Source: Desulfobacula sp.
Lineage (GTDB): Bacteria; Desulfobacterota; Desulfobacteria; Desulfobacterales; Desulfobacteraceae
Reading direction: 5' to 3'
DNA length: 10,338 nucleotides
NCBI GenBank assembly: GCA_029940235.1
Contig: JAOZRI010000063.1
Coordinates: forward strand, 1 to 10,338
Notes under the pieces: model-generated
What the model was told of the DNA's origin: nothing
Seen by the model: only the letters and a program-made list of their open reading frames with translations
Databases searched by the model: none
Translations under genes and position numbers: made by a program
Part shown: positions 1 through 6,728 of the stretch, piece by piece
How the letters are laid out: every line of letters starts with the position of its first letter
Numbering within the stretch: the stretch's first letter is position 1

Positions 1-96
1 TGGATAAGCGCTGATGATGCATATGGCAAGGCAAATAATAAATCTTTGTTTAGACCATTTTTGAAGAATCCGCCTGCGGATTTTACAGAAGCATAA
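1..96 (+). CDS. 3' end of an unidentified protein (5' truncated)
   Basis: An open frame enters from the left edge in frame 1 and ends at TAA (94-96), giving 31 C-terminal residues that finish in PPADFTEA. The tail is polar, with no recognisable motif or membrane segment, so I assign no function. Only 32 bases separate its stop from the following PilT-like gene, with room for a ribosome site but no obvious promoter. It is therefore probably the preceding gene of the same operon. Because only the tail is visible, it could also be a chance open frame. Confidence 0.5.
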   Translation, partial: WISADDAYGKANNKSLFRPFLKNPPADFTEA

Positions 97-128
97 AATC
101 AAATCTATTAAATTAACAGGAAAATGGC

Positions 129-1292
129 ATGAAAAAACAGCAAATTGACCATATCCTTTCCAAAATGTTGGAATCCAATGACAATGTTTCAGACTTGAAT
201 TTTACACCGGGTAAACCCCTGCAGGTTGAAAGTTCTGGTGAACTGGTTGCTGTGGGTATTGATCCCTCCTTTGAAATATTAACTCCATTTCAGACTGAAA
301 TCATTGCCCTGAATCTGATTAACAACAATCGGAAACTAAGTGAAACCCTTATCAGGGAAGGTTCCTGCGACCTCTCCTATCAGCTTGGAGATAAGGCTCG
401 TTTCAGGGTGAATATATTTTCAAGATCCGGTAAGTATTCCATTGTTTTAAGAAAGTTAGAGACAAAAATTCCAACCATTAAAGATCTGGATCTTCCCAAA
501 GCTTTCTACACCATGGCAGAAGAGAAAAATGGCATTATTTTTGTTACAGGTGCCACAGGTTCTGGTAAAACAACTTCCCTTGCTGCATTGCTTGATAAAG
601 TAAATACAAGTAAGTCGGTTCACGTTATAACCCTTGAGGATCCTATTGAATACCAGCATTCCCAGAAACAATCTACTTTTAACCAGCGTGAGCTCGGAGC
701 TGATTTTGATACCTTTGCAAGTGGTTTAAGAGCAGCTTTACGTCAGGCGCCAAAAATTATTCTCGTTGGTGAGATGAGGGATAGGGAAACAGTGGAAATA
801 GGTCTTACCGCAGCTGAAACCGGTCACCTTGTACTCTCAACACTGCATACTGTTGATGCAGGCCAGACCATTAACCGTGTTCTTGGTATGTTTTCCACAG
901 AAGAAGAGCGACAGATCAGGATTCGTCTTGCAGATTCAATAAGATGGATTGTTGCACAAAGATTGCTGCCAAAACAAGGAGGCGGCAGGGTGGCTGCCTT
1001 TGAAGTCATGGGAACCAATCTAAGGGTGAAAGATTCCATTTTAAATGGAGAATCCGAAGGAAAAACATTCAATGATATTATTACTACAGGCAAGGCCCAG
1101 GATATGGTTTCTTTTGATGAATATATAATTTCTCTTTATGAGGAAGGAAAGATAAGTGAGGATATAGCAACATCCTATGCTTCAAGGAAAGATATTGTCG
1201 GTCGAGGTCTTGATGCCATAAAAAGTGCCCGTGGTCAGACCACTACAAATATTGATTCATTGGAAATTGACCGTGGATACCAGGGAAATTAA
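129..1292 (+). CDS. PilT/PilU-family type IV pilus retraction-type ATPase
   Basis: A cytoplasmic hexameric secretion ATPase of the PilT class, which in characterised systems powers pilus retraction. The N-terminal PAS-like half carries SDLNFTPGKP (residues 21-30), matching the SDLHLSAG-type signature of the family. The RecA-like core has Walker A GATGSGKTT (141-149, Lys147), an Asp box ITLEDPIEY (167-175), atypical Walker B ILVGEMRD (211-218, probable catalytic Glu215) and a His box TGHLVLSTLHT (231-241). At 387 residues it is closer to PilU than to the shorter PilT. The residues before Walker B read QAPK rather than the common QDPD, and the C-terminal AIRNLIRE-like motif is degenerate (about 297-310). 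The ATG at 129 has AGGA 7 bases upstream; an ATG at 124 is out of frame. It is best read as a PilT paralogue: no pilB, pilC or pilin gene is visible. The family is certain, the retraction role inferred. Confidence 0.9.
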   Translation: MKKQQIDHILSKMLESNDNVSDLNFTPGKPLQVESSGELVAVGIDPSFEILTPFQTEIIALNLINNNRKLSETLIREGSCDLSYQLGDKARFRVNIFSRSGKYSIVLRKLETKIPTIKDLDLPKAFYTMAEEKNGIIFVTGATGSGKTTSLAALLDKVNTSKSVHVITLEDPIEYQHSQKQSTFNQRELGADFDTFASGLRAALRQAPKIILVGEMRDRETVEIGLTAAETGHLVLSTLHTVDAGQTINRVLGMFSTEEERQIRIRLADSIRWIVAQRLLPKQGGGRVAAFEVMGTNLRVKDSILNGESEGKTFNDIITTGKAQDMVSFDEYIISLYEEGKISEDIATSYASRKDIVGRGLDAIKSARGQTTTNIDSLEIDRGYQGN

Positions 1293-1320
1293 AAATCCCA
1301 AGCTTCAGGAGAATTAAGCT

Positions 1321-1914
1321 ATGAATGTGACATGTGACAGTTGTAAAACCAGATTAACCATTCCAGATAATAAAGTTCCGCAGGACAGGGATTCAATCTT
1401 TAAATGTCCAAAATGTAAAGAGAAAATCAAAGTTCCGGCTGTAAAACCGGAAAATCAAAATTTTGATTTTTACTTTGAAGGCAAACTCAATACCCTTGCT
1501 CTTATTTGTGTTGGTGATAATGATTTGCAAAAAAAAGTATATTTTGAAGTTCACAATATAGGGTTTAATGTTAATGCTGTTAGCACAAGTAAAGAAGCCT
1601 TGAAAAAACTTGAATACTATATTTATCCACTTATTATTCTTGATGAGGATTTTGATCAAAACAAGGGGGTTAAGCGTATTATAGAAAAGCTCAATACCAT
1701 TGATATGTCTTTAAGACGTCAAATCTGTCTTGTTTTATTAAGCAAACAACTTAATACCAATGATAATATGTCTGCTTTGCACGCAAGTGTAAACAGTGTT
1801 ATCCATGTGGATGATATGGCACATTTTACAGATCTTCTGCATAAAACGTTAACTGACCATAAAAATTTTTACACCGTATTTAATGCATCCTTGAAACTGA
1901 CAGGACAGGTATAG
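1321..1914 (+). CDS. Zinc-ribbon (MJ0042-like) protein with degenerate response-regulator receiver domain
   Basis: A 197-residue soluble protein. The N-terminal 35 residues form a zinc ribbon of the MJ0042 type: CxxC at 5/8 and CxxC at 29/32, with the family spacing and an IPDNKV turn. From about residue 57 there is a receiver-like alpha/beta domain: a beta-1 segment with acidic GDND (64-67), beta-3 ending LIILDED with Asp108 in the phospho-acceptor position, and a beta-4 segment ending LLS (Ser141). The lysine normally ending beta-5 is not evident: VNSVIHVDD sits where a K-P pair would be expected. It may therefore be a pseudo-receiver that works by protein contact rather than phosphorylation. 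There is no output domain. AGGAGAA lies just upstream of the ATG. It follows the PilT-like gene by 28 bases, which suggests a regulator or adaptor of that ATPase or of the envelope enzymes downstream. Domain calls are by eye. Confidence 0.75.
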   Translation: MNVTCDSCKTRLTIPDNKVPQDRDSIFKCPKCKEKIKVPAVKPENQNFDFYFEGKLNTLALICVGDNDLQKKVYFEVHNIGFNVNAVSTSKEALKKLEYYIYPLIILDEDFDQNKGVKRIIEKLNTIDMSLRRQICLVLLSKQLNTNDNMSALHASVNSVIHVDDMAHFTDLLHKTLTDHKNFYTVFNASLKLTGQV

Positions 1915-1939
1915 AAGAAAGGTACCAATTATCATCAGT

Positions 1940-2815
1940 ATGACCCGGCAATGGTATGAACCTTTAAGTTTTTTTGAGTGGCTGAAAAGGGCGTTTTCTT
2001 TTTTAAATATTGCAGTTTTCATGATCACAGCAATATTTTTATTTTCTGAATTACGATTTGACTGGTTTGAAAATGTTGTGGGTTCCTATCTTGCTTCATC
2101 CAATGAATCACGCCCCAAAACTGGTATTATATGGGAAACAGGAAAGCACACTACCAATGCCCATGAATATCTCAATACAATTATCAATGAAAAAGAGGAC
2201 ATCCAAGCCAATGTCCATGGCGCCTCCTCTTTTTCAAGCCTTGTTTCAGGTATTTTACCGGGGGCATGGGTAACTTTAGAAAAAGATCATTTTAAAACTC
2301 TCTATTTTAGCCTTGAAAAAACCATGGCAGCAAAAATTCTTGATCCTGCTCAGCTCATCTGGCTGCTCAAAGGCAGTATGCTGGACAGGATATTTTGTGA
2401 GGGCATTACCGGTGGTGTTAAGATCTATTTTATTGATTCTGAAAACAGGGTTATCAAACAGATAGAGCTTGAAAATCAGGATACCCTTGAGCTTGAAAAA
2501 GGTAAACAGGCCGTGACAGGGGAACTTTCTGAAATGGAAGGATTTTTAGGGCGGATATATTCTGCTCAAAAGTTTTTTGATGCTGTGTTTAAACTACCCA
2601 CGGATATCCTGCCCGATCTCATGGTAAATTCAGAGATTTTACTGGAACAAAAGGGAAAGATTATCAATGTCGGTATCTGGAATATAACACAGGACGGTTA
2701 TATTAAGCTTGGATTTGAATTTGAAGAGATGGATAGCAAAAAGGTTGTTTTTATCAAAGGCCGGGAGTGGGCCGTATGGCAGCTAAACCTTTATCTTAAA
2801 GGAGATGAGAATTGA
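1940..2815 (+). CDS. Unrecognised single-pass inner-membrane protein
   Basis: 291 residues that I do not recognise. Residues 1-18 are short, aromatic and basic (WLKR at 14-17), followed by one strong hydrophobic segment (about 19-37). That predicts a cytoplasmic N-terminus with about 250 residues in the periplasm. The periplasmic part looks globular, with predicted helix-rich stretches around 115-155 and beta-type segments around 160-175 and 240-285. It has no catalytic signature, and a single Cys at 153. The ATG at 1940 is weakly supported: the only purine-rich site (AGAAAGG, 1916-1922) is 17 bases away, so a non-standard upstream start (ATT at 1928) is possible. The stop overlaps the next start (TTGA), so it is probably translationally coupled to the PBP. 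That position suggests a partner or regulator of that enzyme, which is inference from context only. Confidence 0.8.
   Translation: MTRQWYEPLSFFEWLKRAFSFLNIAVFMITAIFLFSELRFDWFENVVGSYLASSNESRPKTGIIWETGKHTTNAHEYLNTIINEKEDIQANVHGASSFSSLVSGILPGAWVTLEKDHFKTLYFSLEKTMAAKILDPAQLIWLLKGSMLDRIFCEGITGGVKIYFIDSENRVIKQIELENQDTLELEKGKQAVTGELSEMEGFLGRIYSAQKFFDAVFKLPTDILPDLMVNSEILLEQKGKIINVGIWNITQDGYIKLGFEFEEMDSKKVVFIKGREWAVWQLNLYLKGDEN
2798..2804 (+). promoter_or_regulatory. Ribosome binding site fixing a TTG start for the PBP
   Basis: AAAGGAG lies 7 bases upstream of the TTG at 2812, inside the 3' end of the preceding gene. No ATG lies at a comparable distance in this frame, and translation from the TTG begins directly with the membrane anchor. 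The TTGA overlap with the upstream stop fits coupled re-initiation. Confidence 0.75.
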
Positions 2816-4878
2816 ATCTCTTTTTAAGTGTATTGAAATTAATCCGGTTTTTCCTTTTTTTGGGTTTAATCCTTGTTTCCCTTGCAGGTATTGCAGGAAT
2901 GTTTCTGGTGTTTTATACAGCAAAAGATCTTCCACAGCTTCCCTCTCCTTTAAGCAGGATTATTGAAAGACCTCAAACCCGGATTTATGCTGCAAATGGC
3001 AAGGTATTGACAACCATTGGAGTGAGAAAAACCATTCCTTTGAATATGGTATCCCGGGATTTTATTAATGCCATCATAGCAACAGAAGATCATCGTTTTT
3101 TTGAACACCATGGACTGAATAAACTTAGAACCTTAAAAGCACTCTATATAACACTTTTTAAACCGGGAAGAGTTCAGGGTGCATCCACCATAACCCAGCA
3201 GCTTGCTAAAAATCTTTTTTTCAGTTTTAGACAGACCTATCAGCGTAAATTTAAAGAATTACTTGTGGCATTACAGATAGAGGCTGCAAATACAAAAGAG
3301 GAGATTTTACATGCCTATGTAAACCAGATCTATTTTGGTGCAGGTGCCCAGGGTATTGAAAGAGCATCACGACAATTTTTTAATAAATCAGCCCATGAAT
3401 TAGAACTCTCCGAGGCAGCACTACTTGCAGGTCTGCCAAAATCTCCAACAAATTATAACCCATACAGGCATCTTGACAGGGCAGTTAAAAGGCGTGATAT
3501 TGTTTTACGAAGAATGGCCCAGGTGGGTTTTATATCTGATCTTGAACTGCAGCAGGCAATGTTTGAGGAGCCAGAACTTTATCATGAGAAAACTGACTCA
3601 AGAACAGGAAGCTATTTTCAGGATGCTTTGATAAGTCAGTTGATTGAAAAATATGGAGAGGATGTTGTTTTCCATGGTGGCATCAAGGTATTCTCCACCA
3701 TTGATACAAGGCTTCAATCATATGCCCGTCAATCCTTGACAAAAGGTCTTGAAAGGCTTGATGCCATGATGGGTATAAACAGTGAGGATTCAGAACATCC
3801 CCAGGGGGCTCTTGTGGCAATTGATGCTGGTTCCGGGGCAGTTAAAGCTCTGATTGGTGGCAGGGACTATTATAAGAGTGAATTTAACAGGGCAATAAAT
3901 AGTCTTAGACAGCCGGGAAGTGGATTTAAACCCTTTCTTTATTATTCAGCATTTAAAACCCTGGGGTTTCACCCTGGAACCATTATGACAGATAAACCTG
4001 TTATCATACCTGTCAAGGGGAGTGCAGACTGGGAACCTCAAAATTTTGGTAAGATTTTTACAGGCGATATGGTTTTGAAAAAGGCATTATTTAAATCTGT
4101 TAATACTATTGCTGCCCAGATTGTGGAAAAAGTTGGCCCCCATGAAGTCAACAATATTGCAAGGCGATGTGGTATTACAAGCCCTTTAAAAGATGTATAT
4201 TCGGTGGCTCTTGGAACATCAGATGTAACACCCTTTGAACTTGCCTCGGCATATACAGTTTTTGCAAATCTTGGCATTTTGCACGAACCCTTTCTCTTCT
4301 GGCGGGTGGAAGATGCCTTTGGTAGAATTATTTTTGAACACATTGTCCAGGAAAAAAGGGTGCTTGACCCAGCCATTGCCTACCAGGTTGTGGATATGAT
4401 GAAGTCAGTGATCCAGAGGGGCTCTGGTCGATCTATTCAAAAACTCGGTTTTAATCGCCCTGCAGCAGGTAAAACAGGAACCACAGACCATTATAAGGAT
4501 GCATGGTTCACAGGATTTACACCCTTTTTGTGCACATCTGTATGGACAGGCTTTGACAAGAAAAAAACACTGATTGATATTAATCATGTCGGTATTACAG
4601 GTGGCAGAAGCGCAGCACCAATCTGGGCAGATTTTATGATGAAAGCATTGAAATCAGAACCGGAAAGAGATTTTCCAATTCCCGATAATATCAGATTTGA
4701 AAAAGTGGATACAAGAACCGGGTGCAGCCCTGTTGAAGAGACCATGCCTGTTGAGAGGCATGAATCTTATAAAGGCAATAAAATCGTTGAAGTGCTTCAG
4801 GTTCCTTTAAAGCCGGAACAAAATTTGTGTTTAAAAGAAAAACCTGAAGAGATGGAACAGGAATTAGAAATCCAATGA
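2812..4878 (+). CDS. Class A penicillin-binding protein 1A (bifunctional transglycosylase/transpeptidase)
   Basis: Polymerises lipid II into glycan strands and cross-links the stem peptides on the periplasmic face. An N-terminal anchor spans about residues 10-36. The GT51 domain carries EDHRFFEHHG (92-101; catalytic Glu92), GASTITQQLAKNLF (123-136), KFKELLVALQIE (146-157) and YFGAGAQGIERAS (174-186). The transpeptidase domain has SxxK as SGFK (Ser370 nucleophile, Lys373), SxN as SVN (429-431) and KTGT (554-557). All the expected catalytic motifs are present, so the enzyme should be active. At 688 residues it is compact: the GT and TP domains are separated by only about 70 residues, so the OB-like insert of enterobacterial PBP1A is absent. 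The charged tail (about 620-688) carries two cysteines (638, 673) outside the catalytic core. The start is TTG with a good ribosome site, and the ATGA overlap with the next gene implies co-translation with the SPOR protein. Confidence 0.95.
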   Translation: MNLFLSVLKLIRFFLFLGLILVSLAGIAGMFLVFYTAKDLPQLPSPLSRIIERPQTRIYAANGKVLTTIGVRKTIPLNMVSRDFINAIIATEDHRFFEHHGLNKLRTLKALYITLFKPGRVQGASTITQQLAKNLFFSFRQTYQRKFKELLVALQIEAANTKEEILHAYVNQIYFGAGAQGIERASRQFFNKSAHELELSEAALLAGLPKSPTNYNPYRHLDRAVKRRDIVLRRMAQVGFISDLELQQAMFEEPELYHEKTDSRTGSYFQDALISQLIEKYGEDVVFHGGIKVFSTIDTRLQSYARQSLTKGLERLDAMMGINSEDSEHPQGALVAIDAGSGAVKALIGGRDYYKSEFNRAINSLRQPGSGFKPFLYYSAFKTLGFHPGTIMTDKPVIIPVKGSADWEPQNFGKIFTGDMVLKKALFKSVNTIAAQIVEKVGPHEVNNIARRCGITSPLKDVYSVALGTSDVTPFELASAYTVFANLGILHEPFLFWRVEDAFGRIIFEHIVQEKRVLDPAIAYQVVDMMKSVIQRGSGRSIQKLGFNRPAAGKTGTTDHYKDAWFTGFTPFLCTSVWTGFDKKKTLIDINHVGITGGRSAAPIWADFMMKALKSEPERDFPIPDNIRFEKVDTRTGCSPVEETMPVERHESYKGNKIVEVLQVPLKPEQNLCLKEKPEEMEQELEIQ

Positions 4879-6170
4879 TTTGGATATTAAAAAATATCAG
4901 TGTTCATCTGTGGTTAATAACTCTTATTGCCATACCATTTAATTTTTATATTCTGCCAGGTATTATGGGATTTTTTCCAGGTATTAATCCATTTATTACA
5001 GCATTTGTAACACTCACCTGTATAGCAGCAATAATCAGCTTTGCAATGGATTTGACAGCCAGAAAATTAATAGCGGGTGTGATTAAAGAGGGGCAGGCGT
5101 GGGAGCGGTCAGGAATTTCCAATAGAGCTGAGAAAAATTATATTAAAGCCTTAAGGATTTATGATACTTTCCTTTTATGGCCATTATCTGCAAAAAAAAC
5201 TGCCAGAGAAATTTCTGGATCCATTGCAAAATTTAATTTAAATGCGCCAGATCAAAATTCTGTAAGCGACAAATCAAATTTTAAACTCACTGCCTTAGTC
5301 TATCTAAAGATGAATCCAGCAGATAAAGATATTGCACAATTATGGCTGACTAGATTGAGAAAATCAAACATTGTAACATCATTTGAACAGGATATTTTAT
5401 CCATGCTTGCTGAAAAGTACTATGATGATAAAATATTGTCAATTTTGATTTTTGATATTTTTATAGGTTTGGAAAGAGAAGATTTTATTGCAAAAAAACT
5501 TTATAAACATATTTTAAAAGACCCTGAATTAAAAGAGCGGTATAAAGCAAAAATTGAAGCTTTGATTGGCAGAGAAGAACAAACTCTTCAACAACAGGTA
5601 TCATTTGTGCTGCCCCGAAAAAAACCTGCCACAAAGCCAGCTAAAAAAAATACAATTCAAATTGGGAAAAAGATAAAACAAGTTTTAGAAAAGAGTATCT
5701 TCTGCTTAAAAAGTTTATGGACTTTTATCTGTTCAAGTTTAAGTTTTTTACTTTTATCTATGGTCAAAATTTATATTTTTATAAAGGAACATGAAAAAAC
5801 ACGATTTTATATAAAGGCAGGATTTCTTTTAATAGTGTCAGCGGTGCTTCTGTTTTTTATGGTTAATACCATGTCACATATTTTTAAATCCAAACCAGCT
5901 GAAAAAGAGAAAATTGAAATTCCAATCCAGGTGTCCAAGCCCTTTACAATTCAGGTGGCAGCTTATCTAAAGCTCAAACATGCCCAAAGATATGTTGATG
6001 TTTTAAAGAAAAAAAAGGTTGATGCCATAGTAAAAAAAATTGATGGTGGTGGGAAGACATGGTTTGTGGTCAGAGTTTCAGAATTCATAGACAAGCAAAG
6101 TGCAGCAGCCTATGGTCAAAATCTGAAAAAACAGAAAATTATTGAGGACTTTTTTGTTAATAATAAATAA
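4875..6170 (+). CDS. Multi-pass membrane protein with C-terminal SPOR domain
   Basis: 431 residues. Two hydrophobic segments lie near the N-terminus (about 10-33 and 38-58), followed by a charged, helical middle region (60-282) rich in Lys and Glu that has a TPR-like feel but no clear repeat. Two further hydrophobic segments (about 281-303 and 313-332) precede a linker. A SPOR domain occupies about 355-428, opening with FTIQVAAYL (357-365) and containing the second-half strand TWFVVRVSEF (395-404). SPOR domains bind glycan strands stripped of stem peptides, typically at division septa or sites of wall remodelling, so the protein probably works with the PBP encoded immediately upstream (ATGA overlap). 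Topology is puzzling: four membrane spans with a cytoplasmic N-terminus would leave the SPOR domain inside the cell. The SPOR call is strong; everything else in the protein is unassigned. Confidence 0.85.
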   Translation: MIWILKNISVHLWLITLIAIPFNFYILPGIMGFFPGINPFITAFVTLTCIAAIISFAMDLTARKLIAGVIKEGQAWERSGISNRAEKNYIKALRIYDTFLLWPLSAKKTAREISGSIAKFNLNAPDQNSVSDKSNFKLTALVYLKMNPADKDIAQLWLTRLRKSNIVTSFEQDILSMLAEKYYDDKILSILIFDIFIGLEREDFIAKKLYKHILKDPELKERYKAKIEALIGREEQTLQQQVSFVLPRKKPATKPAKKNTIQIGKKIKQVLEKSIFCLKSLWTFICSSLSFLLLSMVKIYIFIKEHEKTRFYIKAGFLLIVSAVLLFFMVNTMSHIFKSKPAEKEKIEIPIQVSKPFTIQVAAYLKLKHAQRYVDVLKKKKVDAIVKKIDGGGKTWFVVRVSEFIDKQSAAAYGQNLKKQKIIEDFFVNNK

Positions 6171-6176
6171 ATTCAT

Positions 6177-6206
6177 TTGACACTTAAAGCCTTATGTGGT
6201 CATATT
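6177..6206 (+). promoter_or_regulatory. Candidate sigma-70 promoter upstream of the 98-codon gene
   Basis: A perfect TTGACA (6177-6182) is followed after 18 bases by CATATT (6201-6206), a 4/6 match to the -10 consensus. A transcript from here would carry both inverted repeats (6221-6264 and 6275-6310) in its leader. A competing -10, TATAAA at 6309-6314, has no convincing -35. In AT-rich DNA such matches are common, so support is modest. Confidence 0.3.
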
Positions 6207-6211
6207 TTTTT
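6181..6211 (+). terminator. Weak candidate intrinsic terminator after the SPOR gene
   Basis: A short imperfect stem (CAC-t-TAA pairing with TTA-t-GTG around an AGCC loop, 6181-6198) is followed six bases later by a run of seven T (6205-6211). The stem is only 3+3 bp with a mismatch, so this is a poor terminator. It is listed because it lies 10 bases past the end of the operon and no better candidate exists. Confidence 0.25.
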
Positions 6212-6220
6212 AATTTTAAA

Positions 6221-6264
6221 TGGTGTCTAACCAACCGCCATGTGGCGGAACTGGTTATCCACCA
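6221..6264. repeat. 44-base nested palindrome
   Basis: Three nested arms pair around a two-base centre: TGGTG/CACCA (6221-6225 with 6260-6264), AACCA/TGGTT (6229-6233 with 6252-6256) and CCGCCA/TGGCGG (6235-6240 with 6243-6248). They are separated by small symmetric or near-symmetric internal loops, and the arms are GC-rich against an AT-rich background. No T-run follows on the + strand, so it is not a standard intrinsic terminator for the upstream operon. It could be an mRNA leader structure, a dispersed REP-like element or a protein-binding site. Confidence 0.7.
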
Positions 6265-6274
6265 CACAATAAAT

Positions 6275-6310
6275 TATGAAAGAATCAAAGTAGTTAGCTG
6301 TTCTTTCATA
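6275..6310. repeat. 10-bp perfect inverted repeat upstream of the 98-codon gene
   Basis: TATGAAAGAA (6275-6284) and TTCTTTCATA (6301-6310) are exact reverse complements around a 16-base spacer. The right arm overlaps a possible -10 hexamer (TATAAA, 6309-6314). The structure could therefore be an operator that controls the small gene, or a hairpin in its leader RNA 23 bases before the AGGAG site. Confidence 0.6.
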
Positions 6311-6344
6311 TAAACAATGAGTATTTGAATGAAAGGAGAGTGTT

Positions 6345-6641
6345 ATGGTTATAATTTCCGATGTCACCTATCCACCTGAAAGTACAAAAGAGATTGCAAA
6401 ACGATATCTTAAAGCCCCAGTCCTGCCAAGTTTTTTAACTAAAAAAGGGCCCTATGTTTCACCCAGTGTAACAGGCGGTATGCATTCCATTACATATTAT
6501 GAACTGGAAAATGACAGGTTAGCCGAAGGTCTTCAGGCTATTGGTGAAAGCCTTGCAATATATTTTGGTGTTCCAGGATATAAATATGAACTCAAACCAT
6601 ATTTTGAACTTGAAGAAGGTCTTCGTATTCTTGGTCTATAA
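6345..6641 (+). CDS. Orphan small protein of unknown function (98 residues)
   Basis: Not recognised. A compact cytoplasmic protein with no membrane segment, signal peptide or Cys. Residues 1-8 read as a strand, 12-22 as a helix, 47-52 (HSITYY) as a strand, 56-74 as a helix, and 77-90 as strand to helix. That beta-alpha-beta-beta-alpha-beta order fits a ferredoxin-like dimeric alpha/beta-barrel fold; this is inference from the pattern, not homology. Conserved-looking features are GPYVSPSVTGGMH (35-47) and FGVPGYKYEL (74-83). The start is well supported by AAAGGAGA about 8 bases upstream. It stands alone: 174 bases of structured intergenic DNA lie before it, and a convergent gene follows. Coding quality is good, so it is probably a real gene. 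Confidence 0.75.
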   Translation: MVIISDVTYPPESTKEIAKRYLKAPVLPSFLTKKGPYVSPSVTGGMHSITYYELENDRLAEGLQAIGESLAIYFGVPGYKYELKPYFELEEGLRILGL

Positions 6642-6671
6642 GTGTTGTCTCTTTTTAATATAGAATTAGCA

Positions 6672-6726
6672 ACAGTGCATATTAATAATTTATAAATAGA
6701 TATTTATGCTGTAGGATACCTTCCTA
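6672..6726. repeat. AT-rich convergent gap with weak inverted repeats
   Basis: The 87 bases between the two convergent stops contain an imperfect pair, ACAG-t-GCATA (6672-6681) with TATGCTGT (6705-6712). Nested in it is ATAAATA/TATTTAT (6692-6698 with 6701-6707), and TAGGA/TCCTA (6712-6716 with 6722-6726) follows. None is followed by a convincing U-tract. A bidirectional transcription end is plausible here but is not shown by the sequence. Confidence 0.3.
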
Positions 6727-6728
6727 AT

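Noticed and set aside
4038..4587. Open frames on the - strand inside the PBP1A gene
   Set aside because: They are antisense to conserved transpeptidase motifs, with no ribosome site and no domain, so they are shadows of the real gene.
6221..6264. Palindrome as the intrinsic terminator of the SPOR operon
   Set aside because: The stem is good, but no T-run follows on the + strand; the next bases are CACAATAAATT.
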